64,000 bases of DNA from Paralteromonas sediminis (GTDB taxonomy: Bacteria > Pseudomonadota > Gammaproteobacteria > Enterobacterales > Alteromonadaceae). This document shows, in pieces, positions 1 through 9,487 of the stretch. Made by a program: the position numbers and the translations under genes. The notes below the pieces were generated by a model, which saw only the letters and a program-made list of their open reading frames with translations, was not told the DNA's origin and did not search any database. Numbering within the stretch: position 1 is the first letter of the stretch; each line of letters starts with the position of its first letter. The stretch covers positions 576,136 to 640,135 of the forward strand of contig NZ_RPOK01000003.1 in assembly GCF_003820355.1 (NCBI RefSeq). Direction: 5' to 3'.

Positions 1-3
1 AAA

Positions 4-216
4 ATGGTTGGTAAACTGGTAGAAATGGACCGTAGTGAAATATCGCTAGTGTCGGGTGGTGGAGCTTGGGATGACTTCTGGCATGACGTAGGCTCAGCGA
101 TAGGAAGTCTGCTGGCCGAATCAGCGTATAGTAAACAATCTAAGGATATGCATGATTTAGGCTCAGCTGGAAACTTAGATGAGTTTTTAAGCAACCAAAG
201 TGACCCTTTACTTTAA
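4..216 (+). CDS. Putative double-glycine leader peptide (bacteriocin/microcin-like precursor)
   Basis: This is a 70-residue peptide. Residues 8-19 (MDRSEISLVSGG) match the double-glycine leader type that peptidase-containing ABC exporters cut after GG. Cleavage would release a core of about 51 residues starting GAWDDFWHDV, with a small-residue stretch (GSAIGSLLAES) typical of amphipathic bacteriocin helices. There are no cysteines. The codon before the ATG is open to the window edge, so a more upstream start cannot be excluded, although a 19-residue leader is normal for the class. A perfect hairpin terminator follows at once, and then a small membrane protein gene that could encode immunity. 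No exporter is visible, but the gene sits at the very edge. The leader motif is seen directly; bacteriocin function is inference. Confidence 0.6.
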   Translation: MVGKLVEMDRSEISLVSGGGAWDDFWHDVGSAIGSLLAESAYSKQSKDMHDLGSAGNLDEFLSNQSDPLL

Positions 217-220
217 GAAC

Positions 221-248
221 AAGGCAGATAGAAATATCTGCCTTTTTT
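221..248 (+). terminator. Rho-independent terminator after the leader-peptide gene
   Basis: Perfect 10-bp stem (AAGGCAGATA at 221-230 paired with 235-244) closed by a GAAA tetraloop and followed by a run of T to 248. It lies 4 bases after the peptide stop and only 4 bases before the ribosome binding site of the next gene. Partial read-through would therefore set the ratio of peptide to downstream protein. Confidence 0.85.
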
Positions 249-261
249 GTCGGGAGGATTC

Positions 262-474
262 ATGTTTAAGCTACTGGTTAGCCACGTTCTTCACTACATG
301 GGATTGTACGCTGTATACACCAATACACTGAATTTTTTTCAGGAAGGTAAATTTGTATTCATTTTTGATACCCAATTAATGCCATTTTTTATTCTTCTTG
401 GGATTGTAAATATCGCCGTGTTGCGTTCTAAATCGACATTATTAACAGGCACATTAAACCGTGACGTAGATTAA
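262..474 (+). CDS. Small membrane protein, possible immunity partner of the upstream peptide
   Basis: This is a 70-residue protein of unrecognised family. I chose the ATG at 262 because GGAGG lies at 253-257 with ideal spacing; a TTG at 247 is in frame but lacks a binding site. Two hydrophobic stretches, about residues 4-24 and 36-57 (including PFFILLGIVNIAVL), predict two membrane helices, and the C-terminal tail is polar. Small two-helix membrane proteins directly downstream of double-glycine peptides are often self-immunity proteins, so that is the working guess from context alone. The stop codon overlaps the stop of the convergent DUF6671 gene by 4 bases. Confidence 0.55.
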   Translation: MFKLLVSHVLHYMGLYAVYTNTLNFFQEGKFVFIFDTQLMPFFILLGIVNIAVLRSKSTLLTGTLNRDVD

Positions 475-1265
475 GGATTACAAAACGCGCAGTTAACTGG
501 GTCTGTGTGTTGGGAAGAATGGTGTTTGAGGTCTTTAAAACCGCACGCTTTGCACTGTGCCCACCAGCCCTTGGCCTGTGTTGTGGGAAGAGAACAAGCA
601 CTGCAAGGTAAGCCTGATTGCGGCTTTTCGTAAACAAATTCGGGTGTACCACACTGTGGACAGGTGGATAGTAACCGGTTGGCCAAGTCAGTGGCGGCTT
701 TTTCAAGCATTTTCTGCCGACTAGGGCAATACATGGCTCGATAATCAGGGACAAGTGCTTGCGGGTAGGAAACACTATGTTCTTTGTATAGCTCAGCTAC
801 CAATTCTATGTTTAGACCTTTATGCCAATTCCCTGAAACGTCTTGCCACATCCACCGCTGCTCAGCACCTAAAAACGCATCTAGGTCATCCAGTGCCTGC
901 GCGGTTTCTATTGTTTGTGTTGTTACCTCTGCGGGCCCTTCGCTCATTCCATAAAAAAGCGCTCCCTTTTGCGCATCAAACAAACAAATTATTTCTTGTT
1001 CCCAAGTGATTTGCGCTAGGGGATGTGGAAAAAAACTGCCTTCGCTGCCTAAACCGTAACGCGACTTACTAAGTTCACAAGCCAGCTTGGCTTTGTATGC
1101 AGCGGTCGCTCTCGCATCTTTTTCGCGTACTACTTCACCACTGAATGTGCCCAGTTTGTCAGTGTCAAAATCAGTATATTCTACAACCTGAAAGCCCACA
1201 GGAAGTAGAGCGGGCGCTATCCACTTGGCTTTGCAATGACGAGTGAGTAAGACCGCTGAAGGCAT
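471..1265 (-). CDS. DUF6671 family protein with C-terminal zinc-ribbon cysteines
   Basis: This is a 264-residue protein. The N-terminal part contains the family-like stretches TDKLGTFSGEVVREKD (near residue 35) and GLGSEGSFFPHP (near residue 72), which I recognise from DUF6671. The C-terminus carries four cysteine pairs (TCPQCG, PCSACS, QCKACG, NCAFC), so it probably binds one or two zinc ions. The function of the family is not known to me. It begins 3 bases after the cysD-like gene, so the two are almost certainly co-transcribed and perhaps functionally linked. There is no signal peptide or membrane segment, so it is predicted to be cytoplasmic. The family call rests on recalled motifs. Confidence 0.7.
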   Translation of the reverse strand: MPSAVLLTRHCKAKWIAPALLPVGFQVVEYTDFDTDKLGTFSGEVVREKDARATAAYKAKLACELSKSRYGLGSEGSFFPHPLAQITWEQEIICLFDAQKGALFYGMSEGPAEVTTQTIETAQALDDLDAFLGAEQRWMWQDVSGNWHKGLNIELVAELYKEHSVSYPQALVPDYRAMYCPSRQKMLEKAATDLANRLLSTCPQCGTPEFVYEKPQSGLPCSACSLPTTQAKGWWAQCKACGFKDLKHHSSQHTDPVNCAFCNP

Positions 1266-1268
1266 AGA

Positions 1269-2186
1269 TTAGAAGTAACCTTCTTGTTTCTTCTTCTCCA
1301 TAGACCCAACCTGGTCTTTGTCCAATAGCCGGCCTGCTCGTTCACTGGTGGTCGTAAGCAACATTTCAGCAATAATATCCTGAACTTGTGTTGCTTTACT
1401 TAGCACCGCTCCTGATTGCGGATAACAGCCTAGGGTTCTGAATCTCACCCAGCGATGATCTAGCGTATCTCGCTCTTCGTCAGTCAGGTAATCCATCATT
1501 CGCTCATCATCCATGGCCAAAATGGTGCCGTCTCTGTCTAACCAGGTTAAACGTTCTTTGGCGTAATACAGCGGCACAATTTCGATATTCTCTCGAAGTA
1601 TATAAAGCCAAATGTCCAGCTCAGTCCAATTAGACAGAGGAAATACCCGCACTGATTCGCCTTTATTTATTTGATTATTGAATATATGCCAAAGTTCAGG
1701 TCGCTGATTTTTTGGGTCCCATCGGTGGTCTGCAGAGCGCACAGAGAACACGCGCTCTTTAGCCCTCGATTTTTCTTCATCTCGCCTTGCGCCGCCAAGC
1801 GCGGCATCAAATTGATAGTGATCGAGAGCCTGCTTTAATGCCACGGTCTTCATTTGGTCATTGTAAATGACGGAGCCGGATTCAACTGGATGAACACCAT
1901 TGTCCAATGCATTCTGGTTAATGTGCACGCGAATATCTAGTTCGTGCTTGTCACGTAAGTAGTCACGAAATCGGCCCATTTCGCCAAATTCCCATGTGGT
2001 GTCTATATGCAGCAAAGGGAAGGGGATCTTACCTGGCGCGAAAGCTTTTCGCGCCAGATGCAACATGACTGTTGAATCCTTTCCAATGGAATAAAACATA
2101 CAGGGATTGTCGAATGCAGCCGCCACTTCTCGCATTATGTGAATACTTTCAGCTTCTAGCTGTGCCAGATGTGACATGGATTGCAT
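1269..2186 (-). CDS. cysD: CysD-like sulfate adenylyltransferase subunit 2 (no CysN beside it)
   Basis: This is a 305-residue member of the PAPS reductase/CysD PP-loop family. In classical assimilation CysD adenylylates sulfate to APS together with the GTPase CysN. The PP-loop SIGKDS is at residues 33-38, the segment [15 protein letters not shown] begins near 131, and the C-terminus ends in the family-typical [11 protein letters not shown]. Length is usual (about 302). Start at 2186 is supported by AAGGA 8 bases upstream; the preceding aminopeptidase gene stops 2 bases before it. Two points are odd. cysN, which normally follows directly, is replaced by a DUF6671 gene. The E. coli segment VDTGWKF reads IDTTWEF here. 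It may be a CysD paralogue with a different role, or cysN may lie elsewhere. Confidence 0.8.
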   Translation of the reverse strand: MQSMSHLAQLEAESIHIMREVAAAFDNPCMFYSIGKDSTVMLHLARKAFAPGKIPFPLLHIDTTWEFGEMGRFRDYLRDKHELDIRVHINQNALDNGVHPVESGSVIYNDQMKTVALKQALDHYQFDAALGGARRDEEKSRAKERVFSVRSADHRWDPKNQRPELWHIFNNQINKGESVRVFPLSNWTELDIWLYILRENIEIVPLYYAKERLTWLDRDGTILAMDDERMMDYLTDEERDTLDHRWVRFRTLGCYPQSGAVLSKATQVQDIIAEMLLTTTSERAGRLLDKDQVGSMEKKKQEGYF

Positions 2187-2188
2187 GT

Positions 2189-3697
2189 TCAGTTTCCTTT
2201 TTTTGCTTCATTCGCAATAAGTTGAGTCATAAAGCGAACACCCCAACCGTGAAAACCTTTTGGTGCAACATCGGTTGCTTCAGTTAAGTAATCAACTCCG
2301 GCTATATCTAAATGCACCCATGGCAAGTCTTCATCAATAAAGGTACCAATAACCGCAGCACCAATGCTGGCGCCTGGGTTACCAACGCCTGAATTCTTAA
2401 TATCAGCGATATCAGATTTCAATTGCTTGAAATGATTTGGGTGCAAAGGAAGCGGCCACACATGCTCACCACTTTGCTCACCCACTGCTTTCATGGCAAC
2501 AGATAAGTCCCAGTCACGCGTTATCAACGCGGCATATTCGTCACTCAGCGCTCGGGCAGCAGATCCTGTTAAGGTTGCAATATTGAGCAGCATAGAGGGT
2601 TTATATTTATCCTGCGCATAGCGCACTGCATCGGCCAAAATGAGGCGGCCTTCGGCATCAGTTGAAATGATTTCAATGGTTGTACCTTGCATTGTGGTTA
2701 ACACATCACCCGGACGAATAGCGTCTTCAGCAGGCATATTCTCAGCAAGCGGCATAACACCCACTACATTAATAGCAAGCCCCTGTTTTGCAATGGCATG
2801 CAGTGTACCTGCGACCGCGGCAGCACCTGATAAATCAGATTTCATCTGCCACATGTTGTTATTTGGTTTTAGGCTGGTACCGCCTGTGTCAAAAGTGATG
2901 CCTTTACCCGCAAGCACAATAGGCGCCTCGCCTTTCTTACCGCCACTGTATTCAACAATTAGCATTGCAGGATCATGTATCGAACCTTTACCCACACCCA
3001 GCAAAGCGCCCATGTTGTTTTTCTCTAAATCTTTGCGATCCAAAACGCGAATTTTTACGTCATCAAGCCCTCGCAATGCGGCCTTAGCCCGATCGATAAA
3101 AGATGCTGGATAAATCGTATTACCAGGCTCGCTGGCAAAATTTCTCGCCATATATACACCCTCTACAACAGGCAGACGCTGTGACTCGAAGTAAGTAGCA
3201 TCGTCCTTAGCAGAAGGCGTGGTAAACTCAATTGAAAAGTCGGCTTTCTTAGTAGTTTTGTAAGTTTGGAATTGATACCCACGCAACATAGCACCTTCTG
3301 CAATAAAAGCAGCGGCATGCTGTATGTTGGACTTCAAACCACTTAAATCAACCGAATAGGTCTCTGTAATATCTGTTGGTAAAGCCGCAGCGATTTGTCC
3401 ACCCAAATTCTGCAGCGCAACGGGGTTATCTAATGGTGTATCAGTGTGTAAAGCGATAATGTGCTTTGCACCAAATGTCGCATAATGATGAGACGTTGAG
3501 CCATTGTTAAGTGCCTTCGCAGTTTCAAAAGCAGTGAACAAAGCTTTGTGTTCATCAGGAACAATATCATCCTGAAAAATGACCACCTTGTGTGAGGCTT
3601 TTTCATTTGGTGAGGCTGAAAATGACACTGAAGGCTGAGCACTTGCAAAACCAGTGAATGCAACAAGCATTGCGAACGCAATAAAGCGTGTAACCAT
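2189..3697 (-). CDS. Secreted M17 family leucyl aminopeptidase
   Basis: This is a 502-residue dizinc or dimanganese aminopeptidase that removes N-terminal residues from peptides. Residues 1-20 form a signal peptide (cleavage after FASA), so unlike cytoplasmic PepA it is exported. The M17 catalytic core is intact: [15 protein letters not shown] and [11 protein letters not shown] carry the metal-binding lysine and aspartates, and [13 protein letters not shown] has the second Asp/Glu pair and catalytic arginine (family NTDAEGR). Start: AAGGATAGATAA precedes the ATG. It is the first gene of a minus-strand group with cysD-like and DUF6671 genes, with a promoter candidate at 3725-3752. The functional link to the CysD-like enzyme is unclear. 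Confidence 0.88.
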   Translation of the reverse strand: MVTRFIAFAMLVAFTGFASAQPSVSFSASPNEKASHKVVIFQDDIVPDEHKALFTAFETAKALNNGSTSHHYATFGAKHIIALHTDTPLDNPVALQNLGGQIAAALPTDITETYSVDLSGLKSNIQHAAAFIAEGAMLRGYQFQTYKTTKKADFSIEFTTPSAKDDATYFESQRLPVVEGVYMARNFASEPGNTIYPASFIDRAKAALRGLDDVKIRVLDRKDLEKNNMGALLGVGKGSIHDPAMLIVEYSGGKKGEAPIVLAGKGITFDTGGTSLKPNNNMWQMKSDLSGAAAVAGTLHAIAKQGLAINVVGVMPLAENMPAEDAIRPGDVLTTMQGTTIEIISTDAEGRLILADAVRYAQDKYKPSMLLNIATLTGSAARALSDEYAALITRDWDLSVAMKAVGEQSGEHVWPLPLHPNHFKQLKSDIADIKNSGVGNPGASIGAAVIGTFIDEDLPWVHLDIAGVDYLTEATDVAPKGFHGWGVRFMTQLIANEAKKGN

Positions 3698-3724
3698 ATT
3701 TATCTATCCTTAAACGTAAGTGTA

Positions 3725-3752
3725 ACTATATCTGTACGTAAGGATACGTTAA
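3725..3752 (-). promoter_or_regulatory. Candidate sigma70 promoter for the M17-cysD-DUF6671 group
   Basis: On the minus strand TTAACG (3747-3752) and TATAGT (3725-3730) are separated by 16 bases, about 28 bases upstream of the aminopeptidase ATG. The -10 is 5/6 and the -35 is 4/6 of consensus. The call is by sequence similarity only. Confidence 0.4.
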
Positions 3753-3820
3753 TAGGGTTTAGCCTCACCAAAAGATAAAATCTTCACATCAATCAGTCTT
3801 AACCGAACTATGCGTTGCTA

Positions 3821-4459
3821 CTACTCACCTAAAGGTTGAATGGTCAACTCAACACGCCTATTTTGCTGCTTACCTTCTGGTGTAGCATTACTGGCTTTTG
3901 GCTGATACTCGCCCATACCTAAGGTTGTCATTCGCCTTGCATTTACACTGTTTGCCAGCAAAATATTTTTAACCGACTCGGCCCTGCGTTCTGAAAGTCC
4001 CTGATTATACTGCTCAGTACCATCGCTGTCGGTGTGACCTTCAATCATGAGGACAGTTTTTTCATATTCGTTTAGTACTCTGGCCACATCCTGCAACACA
4101 GGGGTAAATGATTGACTGACGCTTGCACTATTCGTTGCAAAGGTCACGTCGCTGGGCATAATGAGGTCGATATTGTTACCTGTTCTCACGACCTCGATAC
4201 CACTGTCTGCTAATTCTTCTCGCAGTGCAGCTTCTTGTTTGTCCATGTAGTTGCCGATGGCTCCACCAGCAATAGCACCCACAACAGCTCCCCAGGCATA
4301 ACGCTTTTTATCGTGATCGCCGGTGGCTTTACCCAGTATCGCACCCACTACTGCGCCAATTGCTGCACCTTTTTGTGTATTGTTTGCCTGATAGTTAGCA
4401 GCGCACCCGCCAAGTGTCAGGGATGCTGCCAAAAGTGTCATACTGATTGCTTTATTCAT
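3821..4459 (-). CDS. OmpA-family lipoprotein with glycine-zipper domain (YiaD-like)
   Basis: This is a 212-residue outer-membrane lipoprotein. The start at 4459 is preferred over an in-frame ATG at 4483 because GAGGT lies 5 bases upstream and it gives a proper lipoprotein signal ending in the lipobox LGGC (Cys19). A glycine-rich zipper follows (GAAIGAVVGAILG and WGAVVGAIAGGAIG, about residues 32-65). The C-terminal half is an OmpA peptidoglycan-binding domain with FATNSASVS, IEGHTDSDGTEQYNQ, LSERRAESVK and NRRVELTI. The expected role is anchoring the outer membrane to peptidoglycan. It lies downstream of an HD-GYP gene on the same strand, separated by 78 bases. Confidence 0.9.
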   Translation of the reverse strand: MNKAISMTLLAASLTLGGCAANYQANNTQKGAAIGAVVGAILGKATGDHDKKRYAWGAVVGAIAGGAIGNYMDKQEAALREELADSGIEVVRTGNNIDLIMPSDVTFATNSASVSQSFTPVLQDVARVLNEYEKTVLMIEGHTDSDGTEQYNQGLSERRAESVKNILLANSVNARRMTTLGMGEYQPKASNATPEGKQQNRRVELTIQPLGE

Positions 4460-4537
4460 GCTTACCTCAATAATAATTTTCAATCTTTACTGTATTAGCC
4501 GTTAGCTGAATGCAAAATTAATGCTTAATGAGGCTGG

Positions 4538-5731
4538 CTATACAATATTCAGCACAGAACGTTCAAAAAACTGTTTAGTATCAAGCTTATACTCACTGGC
4601 TACGACGGGTTTTTCTATTCGCACTGTGGTACTGGAATTGAGATCAAGATCTTTAGGCTCTAAGTAATGATTACCACGTGTTGAGTAAAACATTCTCACT
4701 ATGGGTTTTAAAGGCGCATCGCTGTTTTGCTCCATCACCATACCAACCCGTTCGTTGGTTAACTTAACCAGCGTGCCAACCGGATAAATGCCCATACATT
4801 TTATAAATTTTTGAAGCAAGTCATGGTCATATTTATGCGGGCTGTCTTTGAGAAGGATTTGTAGGGCTTTCTGGCTAGGCATACCCGCCTTATACACGCG
4901 ATCAGCGGTAAGGGCATCATACACATCGGCTATAGCAATCATTCTGCCTTCCTGGCTAATTTTTTCGCCCGATTTGCCGGCAGGGTATCCTTTACCATCA
5001 AGCCTTTCATGGTGCTCAGAAACCGTTCTGATTAGAGACTTATCAATGCCTTCCTTTTCCAGGGTTTCTACGCCGTATTTGACGTGATCACGCATAACAT
5101 CCATCTCTTCATCAGTCAGTCGCCCTGGTTTGTGCAGAATGTCATCAGGAATTTTAATCTTGCCTAAGTCGTGCAAAAAACCCGCAAGTGCTAATTCCTC
5201 AACAGCTTGAATGCTCATGCCAACAGATTTCCCGAAGTTAGCTAGGAGAATCGCAACATTTAATGAGTGTTCCAAAAGGTACTCATCTTTCTCCCTGATT
5301 TTAGTCAGGCACATAAGCGCATCAGGATTGCGATCGATAGAGCCAACCATGCTTTGCGTAAATTCACGGGGTATTTGTTCATCAAACGGCAGTCCTTTTT
5401 GTACTGCCCTTAACAAGGTTTTTTGAAGATGTTTGCCTTGTTTATGTAACGTATTGGCTTTACCTATTTCCTGTTCGAAGGAAACCGTCTTTTTATCTTC
5501 TTCGGGTGCAGGTTCAGGCGCGGGCGCTTTTGACTCGTCCTCAATTTGTTTAGACAAATCAATAACAAGTGATTTAACACCTTTGCGTCTGAGACCATCG
5601 ATGACAGAGGGCTTCGTCACCCTTCCTTGCGTTTTTACAGATAAATTCCCTTGTTGATCTGCAATGGCATGCACAAACATGCCCACGGCCAATTCATCAA
5701 TAGTAATTTTTTTGAGATGGCTATTTGTCAT
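4538..5731 (-). CDS. DUF3391 + HD-GYP cyclic-di-GMP phosphodiesterase
   Basis: This 397-residue cytoplasmic protein is predicted to hydrolyse cyclic di-GMP. The N-terminal DUF3391 domain spans about residues 5-80 (VGMFVHAIADQQGN, GVKSLVIDLS), followed by an acidic, Ala/Pro-rich linker near 65-80. The HD-GYP domain covers about 145-320: HSLNVAILL, the metal-binding HD at 187-188 with LGKIKIPDDILHKPG, the paired His240-His241, and the signature GYP at 248-250. All expected catalytic residues are present, so it should be active. No receiver or sensor domain is fused, so its input is unknown. It is a single gene with no clear operon partner. Confidence 0.92.
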   Translation of the reverse strand: MTNSHLKKITIDELAVGMFVHAIADQQGNLSVKTQGRVTKPSVIDGLRRKGVKSLVIDLSKQIEDESKAPAPEPAPEEDKKTVSFEQEIGKANTLHKQGKHLQKTLLRAVQKGLPFDEQIPREFTQSMVGSIDRNPDALMCLTKIREKDEYLLEHSLNVAILLANFGKSVGMSIQAVEELALAGFLHDLGKIKIPDDILHKPGRLTDEEMDVMRDHVKYGVETLEKEGIDKSLIRTVSEHHERLDGKGYPAGKSGEKISQEGRMIAIADVYDALTADRVYKAGMPSQKALQILLKDSPHKYDHDLLQKFIKCMGIYPVGTLVKLTNERVGMVMEQNSDAPLKPIVRMFYSTRGNHYLEPKDLDLNSSTTVRIEKPVVASEYKLDTKQFFERSVLNIV

Positions 5732-5820
5732 AGGAAAAAACTACTGCTGGGGACACGTAAATTACCCCATTTGTTTAAAAAGCACAATTTAACTTTTGTA
5801 ACACGACTTCTGTTCAATAA

Positions 5821-6171
5821 TTAATAGTATAGCTGGTGTAAAAGCACGCTGAGATCGGGCTTCCAACCAAACTTATCTAGCTCCACTCTGTTGTATTTTA
5901 CCGCTACACCTTCATCAATTAACCTGTTGCGTTGTTCAATAAATGTTTCAGAACCTGGTGGAAAAGCTATCTTACCGTCAGCTCTCAGCACACGGTGCCA
6001 GGGTAGAACTAGGTTCTGTGGTGTACGTTTGAGCCAATATCCGACAGCTCTTGCACGGCCTGGAAGTCCTGCTAGATCAGCAATCTGACCGTAACTAGAA
6101 ACTGTGCCTTTGGGTACACAGGATACCGTATGGTATATTTTGGTTTGGATTGAAGTGTCAGTATTGGTCAT
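5821..6171 (-). CDS. Alkyltransferase-like protein (MGMT-related ATL)
   Basis: This is a 116-residue protein of the O6-methylguanine-DNA methyltransferase DNA-binding domain family. The active-site motif PCHRV of true methyltransferases reads PWHRV at residues 57-61, so the alkyl-acceptor cysteine is tryptophan. This is the hallmark of ATL proteins, which bind O6-alkylguanine without repairing it and recruit nucleotide excision repair. Other family features are intact: SSYGQIADLAGLPGRARAVG (helix-turn-helix with the arginine finger) near 25-44. It is divergent from the DTW enzyme gene, with only 7 bases between the chosen starts. E. coli ATL (YbaZ/AtlA) is the nearest named relative. Confidence 0.9.
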   Translation of the reverse strand: MTNTDTSIQTKIYHTVSCVPKGTVSSYGQIADLAGLPGRARAVGYWLKRTPQNLVLPWHRVLRADGKIAFPPGSETFIEQRNRLIDEGVAVKYNRVELDKFGWKPDLSVLLHQLYY

Positions 6172-6178
6172 CGCCGCG

Positions 6179-6763
6179 TTGAGAACTTATTGTCAAAAAT
6201 GCCAGTATCCACAAAGTGTCTGTGTTTGTCAGTTTGTGCCCGTTATTGCGTCGCCTATTCAGATTCACGTTCTTCAGCACAAAAGAGAGCGTAGTAATGC
6301 CAAAAATACCGTACGATTGGTACAACTAGCCATACCCGATCTGTTTGTACATTGTATTGAAAATGACGAAGATATTGTGAATGCAATAGAAGCATTGCCC
6401 TCAGGCAGGTTAGCAGTGTTTTACCCTTGTGAGAGAAGCTTCACGCTGGAGGAAAAACATGAAGACATTACGCCAGCCCTTTATGCCGCGCTTGTGTTTA
6501 TCGATGGCAGCTGGAAGCAAGCAGGGGGCATAGCCAGAAAGTTACCGACTGATAAACGCCTAGATTTTTTCCATTTTAATTCAATACCATCAAGTCGCTA
6601 CACAATAAGGCATACTAATAAGGAATATGCGCTATCAACACTTGAGGCTGTTGCGGTGGCACTTGATAAACTTTTCGATATATCACAGCATCCGCTGCTA
6701 GCATTATTGGACGAATTCCAAAACCATTGGCAAGGCCCAACCTCACACAGACGACACGTATAG
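6179..6763 (+). CDS. tapT: DTW-domain protein, probable tRNA-uridine aminocarboxypropyltransferase
   Basis: This is a 194-residue protein if started at the TTG at 6179. That start gives a beginning (MRTYCQKCQYPQSVCVC) typical of DTW proteins, with a conserved CxxC...CxC zinc site. The frame is open back to 6104, but an upstream start would run into the divergent ATL gene. The DTW-type motif appears as FIDGSWKQAGG near residue 130. It is preceded by the early conserved stretch LQHKRERSNAKNT and followed by SSRYTIRHTNKEYALSTLEA. E. coli TapT (YfiP) makes acp3U at tRNA position 47 from S-adenosylmethionine, and the same activity is likely. Start choice is uncertain because no strong ribosome binding site is visible. 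Confidence 0.75.
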   Translation: MRTYCQKCQYPQSVCVCQFVPVIASPIQIHVLQHKRERSNAKNTVRLVQLAIPDLFVHCIENDEDIVNAIEALPSGRLAVFYPCERSFTLEEKHEDITPALYAALVFIDGSWKQAGGIARKLPTDKRLDFFHFNSIPSSRYTIRHTNKEYALSTLEAVAVALDKLFDISQHPLLALLDEFQNHWQGPTSHRRHV

Positions 6764-6808
6764 TCGTAGATTTTCTTAGGGTAATCGCGAAGCTAAGCCG
6801 CATTCGCA

Positions 6809-6837
6809 TTGACAGATTTAGTTATGCTGCGTATGTT
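6809..6837 (+). promoter_or_regulatory. Candidate sigma70 promoter for the DUF1232 gene
   Basis: Perfect -35 TTGACA at 6809-6814, then a 17-base spacer and TATGTT at 6832-6837 (4/6). It lies 33 bases upstream of the ATG at 6870, which has AAGAAGGGA as ribosome binding site. Confidence 0.5.
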
Positions 6838-6869
6838 TCTAATTAAATAAAGAAGGGAACAATATCACT

Positions 6870-7421
6870 ATGTCTATTCAAGTAAGTTTTGAGCTTTCAG
6901 ACAATGATCTGGAGCACTTCCGCACTATGATGAAAACTGCCGTTGAGAATGCGAGCAGCTATTCAGAGCAAGAGGTGCTGTCACGTGCAATTGCGGCATG
7001 TAACGAAATGAAACAGGCTGATCTACCGGATTTTGTCGCAAAGCGAATGCATTCACTTGAAGCACTGATAGCGGCAGTTCAGGATGTTGAATGGCAAATG
7101 CCTGATGATGAGAAAAAAGAAGTATTGTCTTCTCTGGCGTATTTTTGCGAACCGCAAGACTTGGTGCCAGACCATATACCGGTACTTGGATATGTTGATG
7201 ATGCCATTATGATCGAGCTTGTTATAGTTGATATGTCACTCGACTTGGATGCTTACGAAGAGTTTTGTAGCTTCCGTAAGACCGAAGAAAATCGTCGTGG
7301 TGATGCTGCTAATGTTGATAGAGAGAGCTGGCTTGCCAGCACCAGAAATCAAATCAGATCAAGTATGCGTAAAAAGCGTAAATCTGGAACAAGACGACGG
7401 GTATTTGGACGTATAATGTAA
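6870..7421 (+). CDS. YkvA/DUF1232 domain protein
   Basis: This is a 183-residue protein. The DUF1232 core lies near residues 80-125: DLVPDHIPVLGYVDDAIMIEL, with the family-typical D-x-I-P...LGYxDDA pattern. The N-terminal half is helical and acidic, and the C-terminus is strongly basic (SMRKKRKSGTRRRVFGR). That basic end suggests contact with nucleic acid or membrane phospholipid, but no function is established. There is no signal peptide, and the core is hydrophobic but short. It is monocistronic, with its own promoter candidate and a strong terminator directly behind. Confidence 0.8.
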   Translation: MSIQVSFELSDNDLEHFRTMMKTAVENASSYSEQEVLSRAIAACNEMKQADLPDFVAKRMHSLEALIAAVQDVEWQMPDDEKKEVLSSLAYFCEPQDLVPDHIPVLGYVDDAIMIELVIVDMSLDLDAYEEFCSFRKTEENRRGDAANVDRESWLASTRNQIRSSMRKKRKSGTRRRVFGRIM

Positions 7422-7440
7422 ACTGCCGTTTTCAAATAAA

Positions 7441-7464
7441 GAGCCCCTAAAAGGGGCTTTTTTT
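7441..7464 (+). terminator. Rho-independent terminator after the DUF1232 gene
   Basis: Stem AGCCCCT (7442-7448) and AGGGGCT (7452-7458) with an AAA loop and a T run to 7464. From 7465 to 7570 the sequence is AT-rich and holds no gene or clear site. Confidence 0.9.
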
Positions 7465-7570
7465 GTGCAGAACAGAGTTCTATTTGTAAATACTTACTTA
7501 CTTTAAATGACATTTATATAATGACTAAAATTAAATTTATATTTGTATAAATCACAGCCATCACACAGAC

Positions 7571-7600
7571 AAAAAAAAACCTCCAAATGGAGGCTTTTTT
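7571..7600 (-). terminator. atp operon terminator (bidirectional)
   Basis: Stem GCCTCC/GGAGG around an ATTT loop on the minus strand, followed by nine U (the A run at 7571-7579). It begins 19 bases after the atpC stop. T bases at 7595-7600 make it usable from the plus strand as well, so it also shields the operon end from plus-strand transcription. Confidence 0.9.
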
Positions 7601-7618
7601 AAAACGTTTAGCATGTTG

Positions 7619-8035
7619 CTATTTGCGTAGCTTTTGAATAAGACGAAGTTGTGCAATAGCTTCTGCAAGCTGTTGCGCCGCCTCGGCATAATCAAAATCA
7701 GCACCTGCATTGGCAATGTGTTCTTCTGCTTGACGTTTAGCATCTTCAGCCGCTTTTTCATCAAGGTCAGCCGCTCTAACTGCGGTATCTGCCAATACTG
7801 TTACTGTGCCGGGCTGTACTTCAAGTACACCACCAGCTACGTAAATAACTTCCTCTTCGCCACCTTGTTTAACCAAGCGCACCATACCGGGCTTGATTGG
7901 CGTAAGAAGAGGGGCGTGACCTGGATAAATCCCCAGTTCACCTTCGCTGCCTGACACCTGAATAGTTTCAACGCGACCAGAGAATAACTTTTCCTCTGCA
8001 CTCACTACATCAAGATGTGTTGTCATAGCTGCCAT
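7619..8035 (-). CDS. atpC: ATP synthase F1 subunit epsilon
   Basis: This is a 138-residue regulatory subunit of the F1 central stalk, which inhibits ATP hydrolysis and couples gamma to the c-ring. The start at 8035 ([20 protein letters not shown]) is chosen over an in-frame ATG at 8053 because GGAGGG lies just upstream and the result matches the E. coli protein beginning. The beta-sandwich part contains [20 protein letters not shown] and [18 protein letters not shown]; the C-terminal helical hairpin follows ([26 protein letters not shown]). It is the last gene of atpIBEFHAGDC, 34 bases after atpD, followed by the operon terminator. Confidence 0.97.
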   Translation of the reverse strand: MAAMTTHLDVVSAEEKLFSGRVETIQVSGSEGELGIYPGHAPLLTPIKPGMVRLVKQGGEEEVIYVAGGVLEVQPGTVTVLADTAVRAADLDEKAAEDAKRQAEEHIANAGADFDYAEAAQQLAEAIAQLRLIQKLRK

Positions 8036-8069
8036 ATACCCTCCATCAGTCAACTGATGAACCGTTAAA

Positions 8070-9467
<1,398 letters not shown>

Positions 9468-9487
9468 TTAACTCTCTAAACCTATGC

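Noticed and set aside
2640..3113. 157-codon plus-strand ORF opposite the M17 peptidase
   Set aside because: Shadow frame of a well-conserved gene; no ribosome binding site and no recognisable motif.
7465..7570. AT-rich stretch between two terminators as an RNA gene
   Set aside because: No promoter, conserved structure or ORF seen.
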